DNA of 64,000 bases from Micromonospora rifamycinica (GTDB taxonomy: Bacteria > Actinomycetota > Actinomycetes > Mycobacteriales > Micromonosporaceae): assembly GCF_900090265.1 (NCBI RefSeq), contig NZ_LT607752.1, positions 1,116,001 through 1,180,000 on the forward strand. Reading direction: 5' to 3'. This document shows positions 1-8,276 of this stretch, piece by piece; position 1 is the stretch's first letter, and each line of letters opens with the position of its first letter. A program made the position numbers and the translations under genes. Below the pieces are notes generated by a model. It was not told the origin of the DNA. It did no database searches and saw nothing but the letters and a program-made list of their open reading frames with translations.

Positions 1-103
1 ACCGGGTGGCGAACGTGAGCGCCATCAGCTGGGACTTGTCCCCCAGCTCGGCGACGAAGATGACGCCGAAGCTGACCACCAGCGCGACGAGAAAACCGTC
101 CAT
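1..103 (-). CDS. GDT1/UPF0016 family manganese exporter, N-terminal part
   Basis: Only the first 34 codons are in the window; the gene continues off the left edge. The visible peptide is a hydrophobic helix starting MDGFLVALVVSFG, followed by the signature E-L-G-D-K-S of the GDT1/TMEM165/UPF0016 family (first of its two ExGDKS motifs). These are inner-membrane cation exporters, mostly for Mn2+. The call is strengthened by the yybP-ykoY manganese riboswitch in its leader. The start is the ATG at 103, with GGAAGG a few bases upstream. The transporter family is clear; the substrate follows from the riboswitch and the family. Confidence 0.85.
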   Translation of the reverse strand, partial: MDGFLVALVVSFGVIFVAELGDKSQLMALTFATR

Positions 104-109
104 GAGAAC

Positions 110-130
110 CTTCCCGATCAGGCCGGGAAG
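110..130 (-). promoter_or_regulatory. Hairpin sequestering the Shine-Dalgarno of the GDT1 gene
   Basis: A 7-bp perfect stem (CTTCCCG / CGGGAAG, 110-116 with 124-130, 7-nt loop) takes in most of the GGAAGG ribosome binding site just upstream of the ATG at 103. It lies directly downstream of the riboswitch aptamer, so it is a plausible expression platform acting on translation. The pairing is seen; the switching role is inferred. Confidence 0.6.
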
Positions 131-170
131 AGGTATGGGGCGCCCTCGACCCGGCTGCGACAGCCTGAGT

Positions 171-267
171 CGAAGGTCTCGCCCGCCCCATCCGGGGATG
201 GGGCCGCGTGGCCGGGTGCGGAACGCACCAGTGTGTCGACCACGACATTGGGGGCTACTCCCCTTCG
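171..267 (-). promoter_or_regulatory. yybP-ykoY manganese riboswitch
   Basis: Read on the minus strand, the leader contains GGGGAGTAGC (263-254) and GCGAGACCTT (182-173), the two conserved internal strands of the yybP-ykoY aptamer. The element is closed by a P1 helix, CGAAGG (267-262) with CCTTCG (176-171). This RNA class binds Mn2+ and commonly precedes UPF0016/GDT1, MntP and P-type ATPase exporters, which matches the downstream gene. Confidence 0.9.
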
Positions 268-352
268 CGTCCGCCAGCCTAGCCGACCGGCCCGCCGCCC
301 CGGGGCCGGGGTGCGCGGCGTCACCCCCACCCGCCGGCGGGCCGGGTGCGCG

Positions 353-390
353 GCGTCACCCGACCCACCGGCGGGCCGGTCGGGTGACGC
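353..390 (-). terminator. Terminator hairpin after egtD
   Basis: A 13-bp perfect inverted repeat (GCGTCACCCGACC / GGTCGGGTGACGC, 12-nt loop) lies just past the egtD stop codon. It has no T tract, as is common for hairpin terminators in GC-rich actinomycetes. Confidence 0.65.
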
Positions 391-407
391 CCACCGGCCG
401 GCGTGGC

Positions 408-1379
408 TCAACAGGCCCGCGCCAACGTCACCCCGAACAGGCCGTCGGGGTCGGTCCAGAACTCTGCCGGCACGAAGCCGGCCGCCGTCAGCTCGGCCGC
501 GATCCCCTCCGGCCGGAACTTCGCCGACACCTCGGTACGCAGCTCCTCCCCCTCGGCGAAGTCGACACTCAGCCCGAGCGCCGCGATCCGCACCCGCATC
601 GCACGGCCGGCCCGCAGCCGCATCTCGATCCACTCCCGGGCCGGATCCCAGACCGCGACGTGGGCGAACGCGGCCGGGTCGAAGTCGGCGGCCAGCTCCC
701 GGTTGACCACCCGGAGCACGTTGCGGTTGAACTCGGCGGTGACCCCGGCGGCGTCGTCGTAGGCCGGCACGAGCACCGCCGGGTCCTTGACCAGGTCGGT
801 GCCGACGAGCAGGTGGTCGTCCGGCTCCAGGGCCGCGCGCATCGCCGCCAGGAAGCCGGCCCGCTCGGCCGGCAGCAGGTTGCCGATGGTGCCGCCCAGG
901 AAGGCCACCAACCGCCGGCCGCCGGTCGGCAACCGGTCCAGCTGCCGGGTGAAGTCACCGACGATGCCGCGTACCCGCAACGCCGGGTAGTCGGCGGCGA
1001 TCTGCGCGGTGGACTGCCGCAGCGCGCTCACCGACACGTCCAGCGGCACGAAGGTGCCCAGCCCGCCCTGCCGGGTGAACGCGTCCAGCAGCAGCCGGGT
1101 CTTCTCCGACGAACCGGAGCCCAGCTCGATCAGCGTCTTCGCCCCGGTCGACGCCGCGACGTCGGCCGCCCGGGCGGCGAGCACCGCCCGTTCCGCCCGG
1201 GTCGGGTAGTACTCCGGCAGCCGGGTGATCTCCTCGAACAACTCGCTGCCCCGGGCGTCGTAGAACCACTTCGGTGGCAGCCACTTCGGATCGGCGGTCA
1301 GCCCGTCCCGCACGTCGGACCGCAGTGCCCGGTCGAGGTCCCGCTCCTCCAGGTAGATCTCCAGCGGTTCCGCGCTCAT
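408..1379 (-). CDS. egtD: EgtD, histidine N-alpha-trimethyltransferase
   Basis: A 323-residue SAM-dependent methyltransferase that converts histidine to hercynine, the first committed step of ergothioneine synthesis; cytoplasmic. The Rossmann SAM-binding motif is ELGSGSSEKT at residues 85-94, and LPEYYPTRAE (54-63) is the family N-terminal signature. Length matches mycobacterial EgtD. It is the last gene of a minus-strand egtA-egtB-egtC-egtD operon, 98 bp after egtC; that gap carries a short tandem repeat. The start is the ATG at 1379. Confidence 0.95.
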   Translation of the reverse strand: MSAEPLEIYLEERDLDRALRSDVRDGLTADPKWLPPKWFYDARGSELFEEITRLPEYYPTRAERAVLAARAADVAASTGAKTLIELGSGSSEKTRLLLDAFTRQGGLGTFVPLDVSVSALRQSTAQIAADYPALRVRGIVGDFTRQLDRLPTGGRRLVAFLGGTIGNLLPAERAGFLAAMRAALEPDDHLLVGTDLVKDPAVLVPAYDDAAGVTAEFNRNVLRVVNRELAADFDPAAFAHVAVWDPAREWIEMRLRAGRAMRVRIAALGLSVDFAEGEELRTEVSAKFRPEGIAAELTAAGFVPAEFWTDPDGLFGVTLARAC

Positions 1380-1431
1380 CAGTTCCCCTCTCCTGCGCCG
1401 ACATCGTCCCGTTCCGTCCGGTCATTCCAGT

Positions 1432-1504
1432 GCGCCGAGGCGCGCCCGGTCACCTTCGAGCGCCGAGGCGCGCCCGGTCACCCCAGTGCGCCGAGGCGCA
1501 CGCC
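1432..1504 (-). repeat. Three-copy 28-bp tandem repeat at the egtC 3' end
   Basis: The core GCGCCGAGGCGC recurs at 1432, 1460 and 1488, a period of 28 bp. The first two copies continue identically through CCCGGTCACC. The third copy covers the last codons and stop region of egtC; the others fill the egtC-egtD gap. This looks like slippage duplication of a gene end. Confidence 0.7.
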
Positions 1505-2218
1505 GTCCGGCCCGGCCCGTACCCACCGCCCGTCCGGTACCTCCCGCCATTCGGGCGCGTCGTCCACCGGCTCGGAGGCCAGCAGCACCGCCCCGGAGGT
1601 GACCCGCACCGACAACGCGTGGTCCCACACGCTCGCCACCACCGACACCCCGTCGGTGAGCAGCAGGTTCAACCGGGAACCCGGTGCCGCGGCGGCCACC
1701 TCCCGTACCGTCGCGGTGACCGCCTCGTCCATCGACGCGCCGGCCCGCAGCCGGTGCCGGACCAGCGCCCACAGCAGCGCCGAGTCGGTCGGCGCGTCGA
1801 GGGTGAGCAGGTCCCGCACCGGCAGTGCACCGGCCGGCCCGAGCACCGAGTCCGGCCAGCCGCGCACCACCCCGTTGTGGCTGAACAGCCACCGCCCCTC
1901 GGCGAAGGGCGCGGCGGCGCTCTCCTGCACCGGCATGCCGGCCGTGCCGGAGCGCACCGCCGCCAGCACCGCGCCGGCGGTGGTCACCGCGGCCAGCTCG
2001 GGCAGGGTCGGATCGGACCAGATCGGACCCGCCCGCCGGTACCGCACCGGGGTCGCGGTGCCGGGATACCAACCGACGCCGAAGCCGTCCGCGTTGACCG
2101 TCCCGCCGCCCCGCATGTCCCGCGGCGCCCAGGACTGCCGCACCAGCGAGTGCGGCGGGTCGTAGAGCAGCGCCCGCAGGGTCACCGCAGGTCCGAGGTA
2201 CGCCAGGTGCCGGCACAT
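1478..2218 (-). CDS. egtC: EgtC, gamma-glutamyl-hercynylcysteine sulfoxide amidohydrolase
   Basis: A 246-residue class II glutamine amidotransferase-type hydrolase. It removes glutamate from gamma-glutamyl-hercynylcysteine sulfoxide, the product of EgtB. The protein begins MCRHLAYLG, so Cys2 becomes the N-terminal nucleophile after Met removal. LFSHNGVV is the conserved SHNG substrate-binding segment of Ntn amidotransferases. The start is the ATG at 2218 because the catalytic Cys must be residue 2; upstream in-frame codons are not used. It begins 16 bp after the egtB stop, with GGAGG nearby. Confidence 0.94.
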   Translation of the reverse strand: MCRHLAYLGPAVTLRALLYDPPHSLVRQSWAPRDMRGGGTVNADGFGVGWYPGTATPVRYRRAGPIWSDPTLPELAAVTTAGAVLAAVRSGTAGMPVQESAAAPFAEGRWLFSHNGVVRGWPDSVLGPAGALPVRDLLTLDAPTDSALLWALVRHRLRAGASMDEAVTATVREVAAAAPGSRLNLLLTDGVSVVASVWDHALSVRVTSGAVLLASEPVDDAPEWREVPDGRWVRAGPDGVRLGALG

Positions 2219-2234
2219 CAGGCGCCTCCGCCGG

Positions 2235-3572
2235 TCACCCGTGGGCCTCCTCGGGCCGGGCGTCGCGGGCACAGCGGAAGCCGCTGAAGATCTGCCGCCG
2301 GATCGGGTGGTCCCAGTTGCGGAAGGTGCCCCGGCAGGCCGCCCGGTCGGTGCCGAACGACCCGCCGCGCAACACCCGGTAGTCCCCGCCGAAGAACACC
2401 TCGGAGTACTCCCGGTAGGGGAAGACGGCGAACCCGGGGTGGCCGTGGAAGCCGCTGGCCGTCCACTCCCAGACGTCGCCGACGAGCTGGTGCACGCCGA
2501 GCGGCGACGCCCCCGCCGGGTACGCCCCGACCGGCGCCGGCCACAGGTGCCGCTGCCCCAGGTTGGCGTGCTCGGCGGTCGGCTCGTCGTCGCCCCACGG
2601 CCAGCGGCGGGACCGGCCGGTCGCCGGATCCCAGCGGGCCGCCTTCTCCCACTCCGCCTCGGTGGGCAGCCGTTTGCCGGCCCAGCTCGCGTACGCCTGC
2701 GCCTCGTGCCAGCAGACGTGCACCACCGGCTCGTCGTCGCGGACCGGCGCCCACCGGCCGAACCGCTGGTAGGCCCAGCCGTCGCCGTCGCGTCGCCAGT
2801 GCATCGGCGCGGTCAGTCCGGCCCCGGTGCGGTGCCGCCAGCCGGCCGCGCTCCACCAGCGCGGATCGTCGTACCCGCCGTCGGCGATGAACTCCCGGTA
2901 CGCCCCGTTCGTCACCGGCGCCGCGTCGATGACGTACGCGGGCAGCTCGACGGTGTGGGCGGGCCGTTCATTGTCCAACGCCCACGGGTCGGTCGAGGTG
3001 CCCATGGTGAACGGTCCCGCCGGCACCAGCACCTCGGCGGCGGGCCGGGCCCGCGGCTCGGGGGGCGGTGGCGCGTCGAGCACCGGCGGGCCGGCCCGGA
3101 GCTGGTGGGTGGCGAGCATGGTCTCGTCGTGCTGCTGCTCGTGCTGCACGATCATGCCGAAGACGAACCCGTCGGCGACCAGCGCCCGGTCGGTGAACCG
3201 GATCCCGTCCAGCAGGTCGTGGACCTTGTCCCGGACGGTCGCCACGTATGCCCGCGCCTCGGCCGGGGGCAGCAGCGGCAGCGCCGGCCGGTCCTTGCGG
3301 GGCTGCTTGAAGGCGTCGTACAGGTTGTCGATGTCCTGGCGGACGGGCGTCCGCCCGCCCACGTCGCGGACCAGCCAGAGCTCCTCCTGGTTGCCCACGT
3401 GGGCGAGGTCCCAGACCAGCGGGGACATCAGGGTGGAGTGCTGGCGGACCAGGTCGTCGTCGTCGACGGCGGTGGTGAGCGCGTCGGTACGGGCCCGGGT
3501 GCGGGCCAGTTCGGCGGCGATCCGGCTGCGCAGCGATTCGGCCTCGGTGCCCGGCTGCTCGGTGGTGGTCAC
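2235..3572 (-). CDS. egtB: EgtB, hercynine oxygenase (sulfoxide synthase)
   Basis: A 445-residue non-haem iron enzyme that joins hercynine and gamma-glutamylcysteine with O2 to give the sulfoxide. The N-terminal DinB-like domain supplies the iron ligands: H58 in DLAHVGNQEE, and H144 and H148 in the HEQQH segment. The C-terminal formylglycine-generating-enzyme-like domain (about 175-440) contains VPAGPFTMG, GDVWEWT and LRGGSFGTD. The GTG start at 3572 overlaps the egtA stop as GTGA, so translation is probably coupled. The open frame continues upstream through egtA but this has no coding meaning. Confidence 0.95.
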   Translation of the reverse strand: MTTTEQPGTEAESLRSRIAAELARTRARTDALTTAVDDDDLVRQHSTLMSPLVWDLAHVGNQEELWLVRDVGGRTPVRQDIDNLYDAFKQPRKDRPALPLLPPAEARAYVATVRDKVHDLLDGIRFTDRALVADGFVFGMIVQHEQQHDETMLATHQLRAGPPVLDAPPPPEPRARPAAEVLVPAGPFTMGTSTDPWALDNERPAHTVELPAYVIDAAPVTNGAYREFIADGGYDDPRWWSAAGWRHRTGAGLTAPMHWRRDGDGWAYQRFGRWAPVRDDEPVVHVCWHEAQAYASWAGKRLPTEAEWEKAARWDPATGRSRRWPWGDDEPTAEHANLGQRHLWPAPVGAYPAGASPLGVHQLVGDVWEWTASGFHGHPGFAVFPYREYSEVFFGGDYRVLRGGSFGTDRAACRGTFRNWDHPIRRQIFSGFRCARDARPEEAHG

Positions 3573-4804
3573 CGGTTCCCCCTCTCCGCGGCGGCGATCC
3601 GTCGCCGGATCCCGCGGTCGATCTCGTCGTGGGTCTGGGCCGGCAGGTCCAGTGCCGGCAGGTTCCGCCGGGCCAGGTCGAGCAGGGCAGCGGCGGCCGT
3701 GGCCAGCGGTGGATCGGCCAGGGCGTGCCGCGCCGCGCGGTGCCAGCGGTCGGCCACCGGGGTGGCGATCTCCCGGGCGGCCCGGACCGTCCGGTCGTCG
3801 TGCAGCAGCGCGGTCAGCACGGCCAGCGGGATCGTCCAGTCCCGGCCCGGCTGGGCGTCGAGGTAGCGGACCTCCAGGTAGCCGCGCGGGCGCACCGGCG
3901 GGAAGAGCGTGCTGACGTGGTAGTCCAGGTCGTCGGTGGTGGGTGGGAACGGCAGCGCTCCGGCGATCCAGTCGGCGAAGGTGACCCCCGGTGGCGGCGT
4001 CCAGTCCGGGCCGGCGTGCCGCAGGCAGAGCAGCGGCGCGGCGAGGACGTACTCGGTCCAGGCGGCCACCGGATCCCGGTCCGGCTGGTGCGCCGACCAG
4101 ACCGGCCCGGTGCGGGCCGGGTCGATGTCCAGCCAGGCGGCCATCCGGGCCGAGGCCCAGCCGGTGGGTCGGCCGGCGTGCCGGTCGGCGGTGGCGAACG
4201 CCGCCACCAGCGGCGGTCCCATCGCGTGCACCGCCGCCCAACGGTCGGGCAGCCCGGCCGGCTCCCCGACGTCAAGGCAGACCTGGAGACCGGCGGTGCT
4301 GTACATCATGGTCTGCCCGGCCGGGCCGCGGCGGTCGAACACGCAACGCATGGCGCGGTAGCGCGGGGTGTCGACCACCGGGCGCGGGTTCCGCCACGGG
4401 TCGATGCCGCTGCGCCCGAGCACCAGCCCGGCCCGGCCGAGCAGGGCGTCGAGTTCGTCGATGTCGGCCTGGGTCGCCGAGACCAGCGCGGCGACCGAGG
4501 TTCGCGGCGCGGTGGACACCTCCACCTGGCCACCGGGCTCGACGGTCACGGTACTGCCGTGCCGGAGGGGGCGGGCCGGGCTGGTGTCGTCGAGGGTGGG
4601 TGGGCTGTGCGGCCCGAGTGCCGCCCGTAGCCGCGCCCGGTCCAGTGGCCGGGCGGGGTCGGCGGCGTCGTGGACGGTCCATTCCAGTTCGACGCCGGTG
4701 AGGGTCGGCGGCCCGGTCTTGAAGCAGATCCGGGCGAGATGTCCGGCGGCGCCGGACACCTCGCCGAGCACGATCGACCGGTCCAGCTCCGGCGATGTCA
4801 CCAC
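3569..4804 (-). CDS. egtA: EgtA, glutamate-cysteine ligase
   Basis: About 411 residues of the GCS2-type glutamate-cysteine ligase family. It makes gamma-glutamylcysteine, the sulfur donor for EgtB. It is the first gene of the operon and overlaps egtB by 4 bases. Two adjacent GTG codons (4804, 4801) lie 7-10 bases after GGGAGGGGG, a strong ribosome binding site; the more distant GTG at 4840 has none, so the shorter protein is preferred. The assignment rests on family likeness plus the fixed egtA-B-C-D order. No egtE (lyase) gene adjoins the operon here. Confidence 0.88.
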   Translation of the reverse strand: MVTSPELDRSIVLGEVSGAAGHLARICFKTGPPTLTGVELEWTVHDAADPARPLDRARLRAALGPHSPPTLDDTSPARPLRHGSTVTVEPGGQVEVSTAPRTSVAALVSATQADIDELDALLGRAGLVLGRSGIDPWRNPRPVVDTPRYRAMRCVFDRRGPAGQTMMYSTAGLQVCLDVGEPAGLPDRWAAVHAMGPPLVAAFATADRHAGRPTGWASARMAAWLDIDPARTGPVWSAHQPDRDPVAAWTEYVLAAPLLCLRHAGPDWTPPPGVTFADWIAGALPFPPTTDDLDYHVSTLFPPVRPRGYLEVRYLDAQPGRDWTIPLAVLTALLHDDRTVRAAREIATPVADRWHRAARHALADPPLATAAAALLDLARRNLPALDLPAQTHDEIDRGIRRRIAAAERGNR

Positions 4805-4951
4805 GGTGCGACCCCCTCCCGACAGGGGATCCGACCCCACCGGCCGGCCGGGCAGGCCGGCGGTGGAGACCGCCCCCGTCCCTCCATCCTCTGTCTAACG
4901 GACGGATACCGCAGGCCCGGGGAAAAGAAACATTCCGCGAAGCCTCGTCGA

Positions 4952-5725
4952 CTAGTTCTTCGGGCCGGGGCTGGGCGTGCCGCCAGGGCCGCCGCCGGAG
5001 CCGGGGCCGGTGCCGCCCTTGGGACCGGCCCCGCCCTTGGGACCACCGGTGGCGGGGCCGGGCGCGGGATGGTCGGGGACGAGTTCCCGGCAGTACGCCT
5101 CCACCCGGTCGGCTCCACCGGCGGCATCGACCAGGCCGGCGAAACCGGGCTTGGTCAGCGCCTTCGCCCGCTGCTCGGGCGACTTGGCCAGGTAGGCCCG
5201 GCACTGTCCGGTCCACCTGCCGTCGCCCGCCGGCTTCCCATGGGGCGGGGTCGCGGGTGGGACGGCGGCACCCGGCGAGGTGCCCCCCGGTGCGGCGGTG
5301 GGTCGGCGCGACGGGTCCGTCCGGTGCGGGGTGGGGCTGGTGGATCCGGTGTCCGAGGCGGACGGGACGGGGCCGGGGGTCCGCTCGCCGGGCCGGTCGT
5401 CGAGGGTGACGGCGGCGAACGCCACCCCCGCGGTGGCGGTGGCGGCCAGCCCGGCGATCCAGGCCAGCACGCCGGTGGTCAGCCGACGCCGCCGCCGGAC
5501 GCCGGACGCCGGGGCCACGGCTCCCTGCGCGGCCCGGAAGGCCGCCACCGCCGCCTGCTCGCCGGCCAGTTCCCCGGGTCGGGCCGGGGCCGCGGCGGCG
5601 GCCAGCAGCCGGGCGAGCGGATCGTCGGCGGACGGTGGCACGCCCGGGCCGGGCGCATCGAGCAACCGCTCGGCCTCGGCCCGGTCCACCGTCCGCCCGG
5701 GTCGGGCCGACCGGTGGAAGTTCAT
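4952..5725 (-). CDS. Single-pass membrane protein, probable anti-sigma partner
   Basis: A 257-residue protein with a cytoplasmic N-terminus (1-80), one membrane helix (about 82-107, after RRRRR) and a Pro/Ser/Thr-rich outer region. The latter contains a small two-Cys domain (GQCRAYLAK ... VEAYCREL) and a Gly/Pro tail. It starts at the ATG at 5725 behind GAGGGG, 16 bp after the sigma-factor stop. This topology and position are typical of sigma regulators, but no ZAS zinc motif (HxxxCxxC) is present. The regulatory role is inferred from context only. Confidence 0.6.
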   Translation of the reverse strand: MNFHRSARPGRTVDRAEAERLLDAPGPGVPPSADDPLARLLAAAAAPARPGELAGEQAAVAAFRAAQGAVAPASGVRRRRRLTTGVLAWIAGLAATATAGVAFAAVTLDDRPGERTPGPVPSASDTGSTSPTPHRTDPSRRPTAAPGGTSPGAAVPPATPPHGKPAGDGRWTGQCRAYLAKSPEQRAKALTKPGFAGLVDAAGGADRVEAYCRELVPDHPAPGPATGGPKGGAGPKGGTGPGSGGGPGGTPSPGPKN

Positions 5726-5741
5726 CCAGTTTCCCCTCACG

Positions 5742-6365
5742 TCAACCGTCCGCCGGTTCAACCTGGGACGCGTGCGGCGTCGGCCGGGGTCGGGGCGGGG
5801 CGGCCCGTTCGTCATCGGAGGGCTGCGCCGCGTCGGGCCGCTCCAGCAACGCCGCCAGCCTGCGCAGCCCCCGGTGCGCGGCCGTACGGACCGCGCCCGG
5901 TCGCCGGCCGAGGACCTGGCCGGCGGTCTGAGCGTCCAACCCGATCACCGCCCGCAGGAGCACGGCCTCGGCCTCCCGGGGCGGCAGAGTGGCGATCAGG
6001 GCCAGCGCGGACTCGGTCCCGATCGTCTCGCCGGCCCGCTCGGCGGTGTCGGCGTCCCCGGCGAGGTCGGTGAGCGCCTGCACCGGGACCGGCAGCGCCG
6101 GGCGGCGACGCTGCCGGCGGAGGTGGTCCATGGCCCGGTTCCGGGCGATCGTCACCGCCCAGCCGCGGAACTCGCCGCCGGTGAACCGGGACAGGTCCCG
6201 GGAGATCTGCAACCAGGTCTCGGAGGCGACGTCCTCGGCGTCGGGGCCGACGAGCGCGGTGAGATAGCGCAGCAGGCCGGGTTGCAGGCTGCGGTACAGC
6301 AACCGGAACGACTCCTCGTCACCGGCCTGCGCCGCGGCGACCGTCGCGGCCAGGTCATCGGTCAT
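5742..6365 (-). CDS. ECF-family RNA polymerase sigma factor
   Basis: A 207-residue sigma-70 family protein of extracytoplasmic-function type. Region 2 is seen at about 24-90 (DAEDVASETWLQI, then GWAVTIARNRAMDHLRR). Region 4 is a helix-turn-helix at about 125-175 (LPPREAEAVLLR ... TAGQVLGRRPGAVRTAAHRG). It directs RNA polymerase to alternative promoters and should be held in check by the membrane protein encoded 16 bp downstream. It is divergent from the Ser/Thr kinase gene. No convincing GGAAC/CGTC autoregulatory promoter was found upstream. Confidence 0.92.
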   Translation of the reverse strand: MTDDLAATVAAAQAGDEESFRLLYRSLQPGLLRYLTALVGPDAEDVASETWLQISRDLSRFTGGEFRGWAVTIARNRAMDHLRRQRRRPALPVPVQALTDLAGDADTAERAGETIGTESALALIATLPPREAEAVLLRAVIGLDAQTAGQVLGRRPGAVRTAAHRGLRRLAALLERPDAAQPSDDERAAPPRPRPTPHASQVEPADG

Positions 6366-6768
6366 GGTCGTACCGCTCCCACCGGCCGACCGGCCCGCTG
6401 CCGGACGGACGCGGGCCGCAGCCCGGCAGGCGGTTCCTCTCGCGCACCTTCAGTCCCCCGCTGACCCCGATCACACCCCGGCACCGCAGGCCGAGGACCC
6501 GTCCGCACACCGCCGCGAGAATACGGCGTCGTCGATGGCGACGCGGTACGGGCAGCAGGGCGGCCAACACTAGGAGCACACCGCCGGTGGAGGCAAGTCG
6601 ACGGCGCAGCGGTCGGGCGGGAGGGGTCCGGCCGGGTTGCCGGTGACGGCGAGTGGTCCACCGACCACCCAACGCCAGCGGCTTCGGCGGGCGGACCTGG
6701 GCGGGTCGCCCGGCGAGGACGCGGAAGGGATATCGGCATCTGCCGGACGGGAGGACCCTGGGTACGGT
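6366..6768. other. 403-bp divergent gap between sigma factor and kinase
   Basis: It should hold the promoters of both genes. I see no RNA gene, clear operator or convincing small gene. A minus-strand open frame here has one hydrophobic stretch but no ribosome binding site and Arg-rich out-of-frame composition. Confidence 0.5.
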
Positions 6769-8175
6769 ATGGGGGTGTTGTCATCCGAGCTCGTGCTCAG
6801 CGGTCGCTACCGCCTGGACGAACGTGTCGCCACCGGCGGTATGGGCGATGTGTGGCGGGCCACCGACCTGGTGCTCGGCCGCCAGGTCGCGGTGAAGGTA
6901 CTGCTGCCGGCGCTCGTCTCGGACCCTGACTTCATCGCCCGGTTCCGCTCCGAGGCGCGGATCATGGCCGCGCTGCGCAACCCCGGCATCGTGCAGGTCT
7001 TCGACTGTGGCGAGGACCGCCTCGCCGACGGCACCCGGGCCGACTACCTGGTCATGGAGTTCGTCGAGGGCGAGCCGTTGTCCCGGCGGATCGAGTCGGC
7101 CGGTCACCTGGACGTGGCCGAGACGATGTCGATCGTGGCGCAGGTCGCACAGGCCCTGCACGCGGCGCACGCCGGCGGGATCGTGCACCGCGACGTCAAG
7201 CCGAGCAACCTGCTGGTGCAGGAGGACGGCACGGTGGTGCTGGTCGACTTCGGGGTCGCCCGCTCCACCAACGTGACGAGCATCACCAGCACCAACGCGG
7301 TGCCGGGCACCGCCCTCTACATGGCGCCGGAGCAGGCGTCCGGTCGGCCGGTCTCGGCCGCCACCGACATCTACGCCCTCGGCGCGGTGACGCACTGCTG
7401 TCTGACCGGGCAGCCGCCGTTCACCGGGGACAATCCGCTCCAGGTGGCCGTGCGGCACCTCGACGACGAGCCGCCGGAGTTGCCGGCCGACATTCCGGGG
7501 CCGGTCCGCGCCCTGGTGGCGCGGGCGCTGGCCAAGGATCCGGCGGACCGGTTCGCCACCGGTGCCGAGATGGCCGCCGCCGCCCGCGCCGCCACCGGAG
7601 ACGGCACCGCCGCCCTGACCGCCCTGGTGACCCCGTCGCTGCGCGACCCGTCCGGGGCGAACGGCCCGCGCGTCGACCCGTCCCGCGCCCCGCGGACGGT
7701 GGTCGGCCCCGAGTCCCGGCGCAACCGCCGCGGCTCCCTGGTCGGCGCGCTGGCCGCGGTGCTGGTGGCGCTGACCGCCCTCGGTGCCGCGCTGGGCGCC
7801 ACGAAGTCGCTCGACAGCGGCACGCCGAACATCCGCAACACCGGGCCGGCGGTGGCGCCCACCGACCAGAGCGCGGTCCCCACGGTGGTCGAGGAGACCG
7901 GCTCCGAGGAGCCGGACCGCACCAACCGCCCGGATTACCAGAACACGAAGCCGTCACCGTCGGTGTCGGTCAGCCCGACGCCGCTGCCGGGCGGCTCGTC
8001 CCTGCCGGCACCGACCAAGTCGGCCCCGACCACCCCGGTCGGCACGCCGCCGACCACCACGCCGGCCCCGGTGGACCCGCCGCCCACCACCACGCCGGCC
8101 CCGGTGGACCCGCCGCCGACCACGGCCGACTCCGGCGGCGGGGGCGGCAACAACCCGCCGCCGGCCGGCACCTGA
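6769..8175 (+). CDS. Membrane Ser/Thr protein kinase (Hanks type, no PASTA)
   Basis: 468 residues. The kinase domain (about 12-270) shows a glycine loop ATGGMGDVW, catalytic K43 in VAVKV, HRDVKPSNLL with D142, DFG at 160-162 and APEQ at 186-189, so it should be active. A membrane helix follows at about 323-344. The outer tail is Ser/Thr/Pro-rich with no PASTA or other folded sensor domain, and carries an 11-residue repeat (PPPTTTPAPVD) from a 33-bp DNA repeat at about 8050-8115. The start is the ATG at 6769; GGGAGG upstream is rather distant, and nearby GTG/TTG codons are alternatives. The frame is open further upstream but does not look coding. Confidence 0.9.
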   Translation: MGVLSSELVLSGRYRLDERVATGGMGDVWRATDLVLGRQVAVKVLLPALVSDPDFIARFRSEARIMAALRNPGIVQVFDCGEDRLADGTRADYLVMEFVEGEPLSRRIESAGHLDVAETMSIVAQVAQALHAAHAGGIVHRDVKPSNLLVQEDGTVVLVDFGVARSTNVTSITSTNAVPGTALYMAPEQASGRPVSAATDIYALGAVTHCCLTGQPPFTGDNPLQVAVRHLDDEPPELPADIPGPVRALVARALAKDPADRFATGAEMAAAARAATGDGTAALTALVTPSLRDPSGANGPRVDPSRAPRTVVGPESRRNRRGSLVGALAAVLVALTALGAALGATKSLDSGTPNIRNTGPAVAPTDQSAVPTVVEETGSEEPDRTNRPDYQNTKPSPSVSVSPTPLPGGSSLPAPTKSAPTTPVGTPPTTTPAPVDPPPTTTPAPVDPPPTTADSGGGGGNNPPPAGT

Positions 8176-8178
8176 CCC

Positions 8179-8194
8179 GCTCCGGATCCGGAGC
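8179..8194 (+). terminator. Palindrome after the kinase gene
   Basis: GCTCCGGATCCGGAGC is a perfect 16-base palindrome four bases past the kinase stop. It could form a short terminator stem, or it may be a protein-binding site. Confidence 0.4.
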
Positions 8195-8276
8195 ACCCGG
8201 AAATACCAAAACGGACTTAGATCGCCATATCGCCAGTTAGGCTCCTCGGCGGGACACATCTGCCACGGGAGCCCAG

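Noticed and set aside
4952..5725. Zinc-binding ZAS anti-sigma domain in the sigma partner
   Set aside because: No HxxxCxxC motif; only the membrane topology and position support the role.
6366..6450. GGAACC followed by CGTCC as an ECF autoregulatory promoter
   Set aside because: Spacing between the elements is too long (about 21 bases instead of 16-17).
6355..6672. Minus-strand frame with one hydrophobic segment upstream of the sigma factor
   Set aside because: Arg-rich, overlaps the sigma-factor start, no ribosome binding site and no homologous look.
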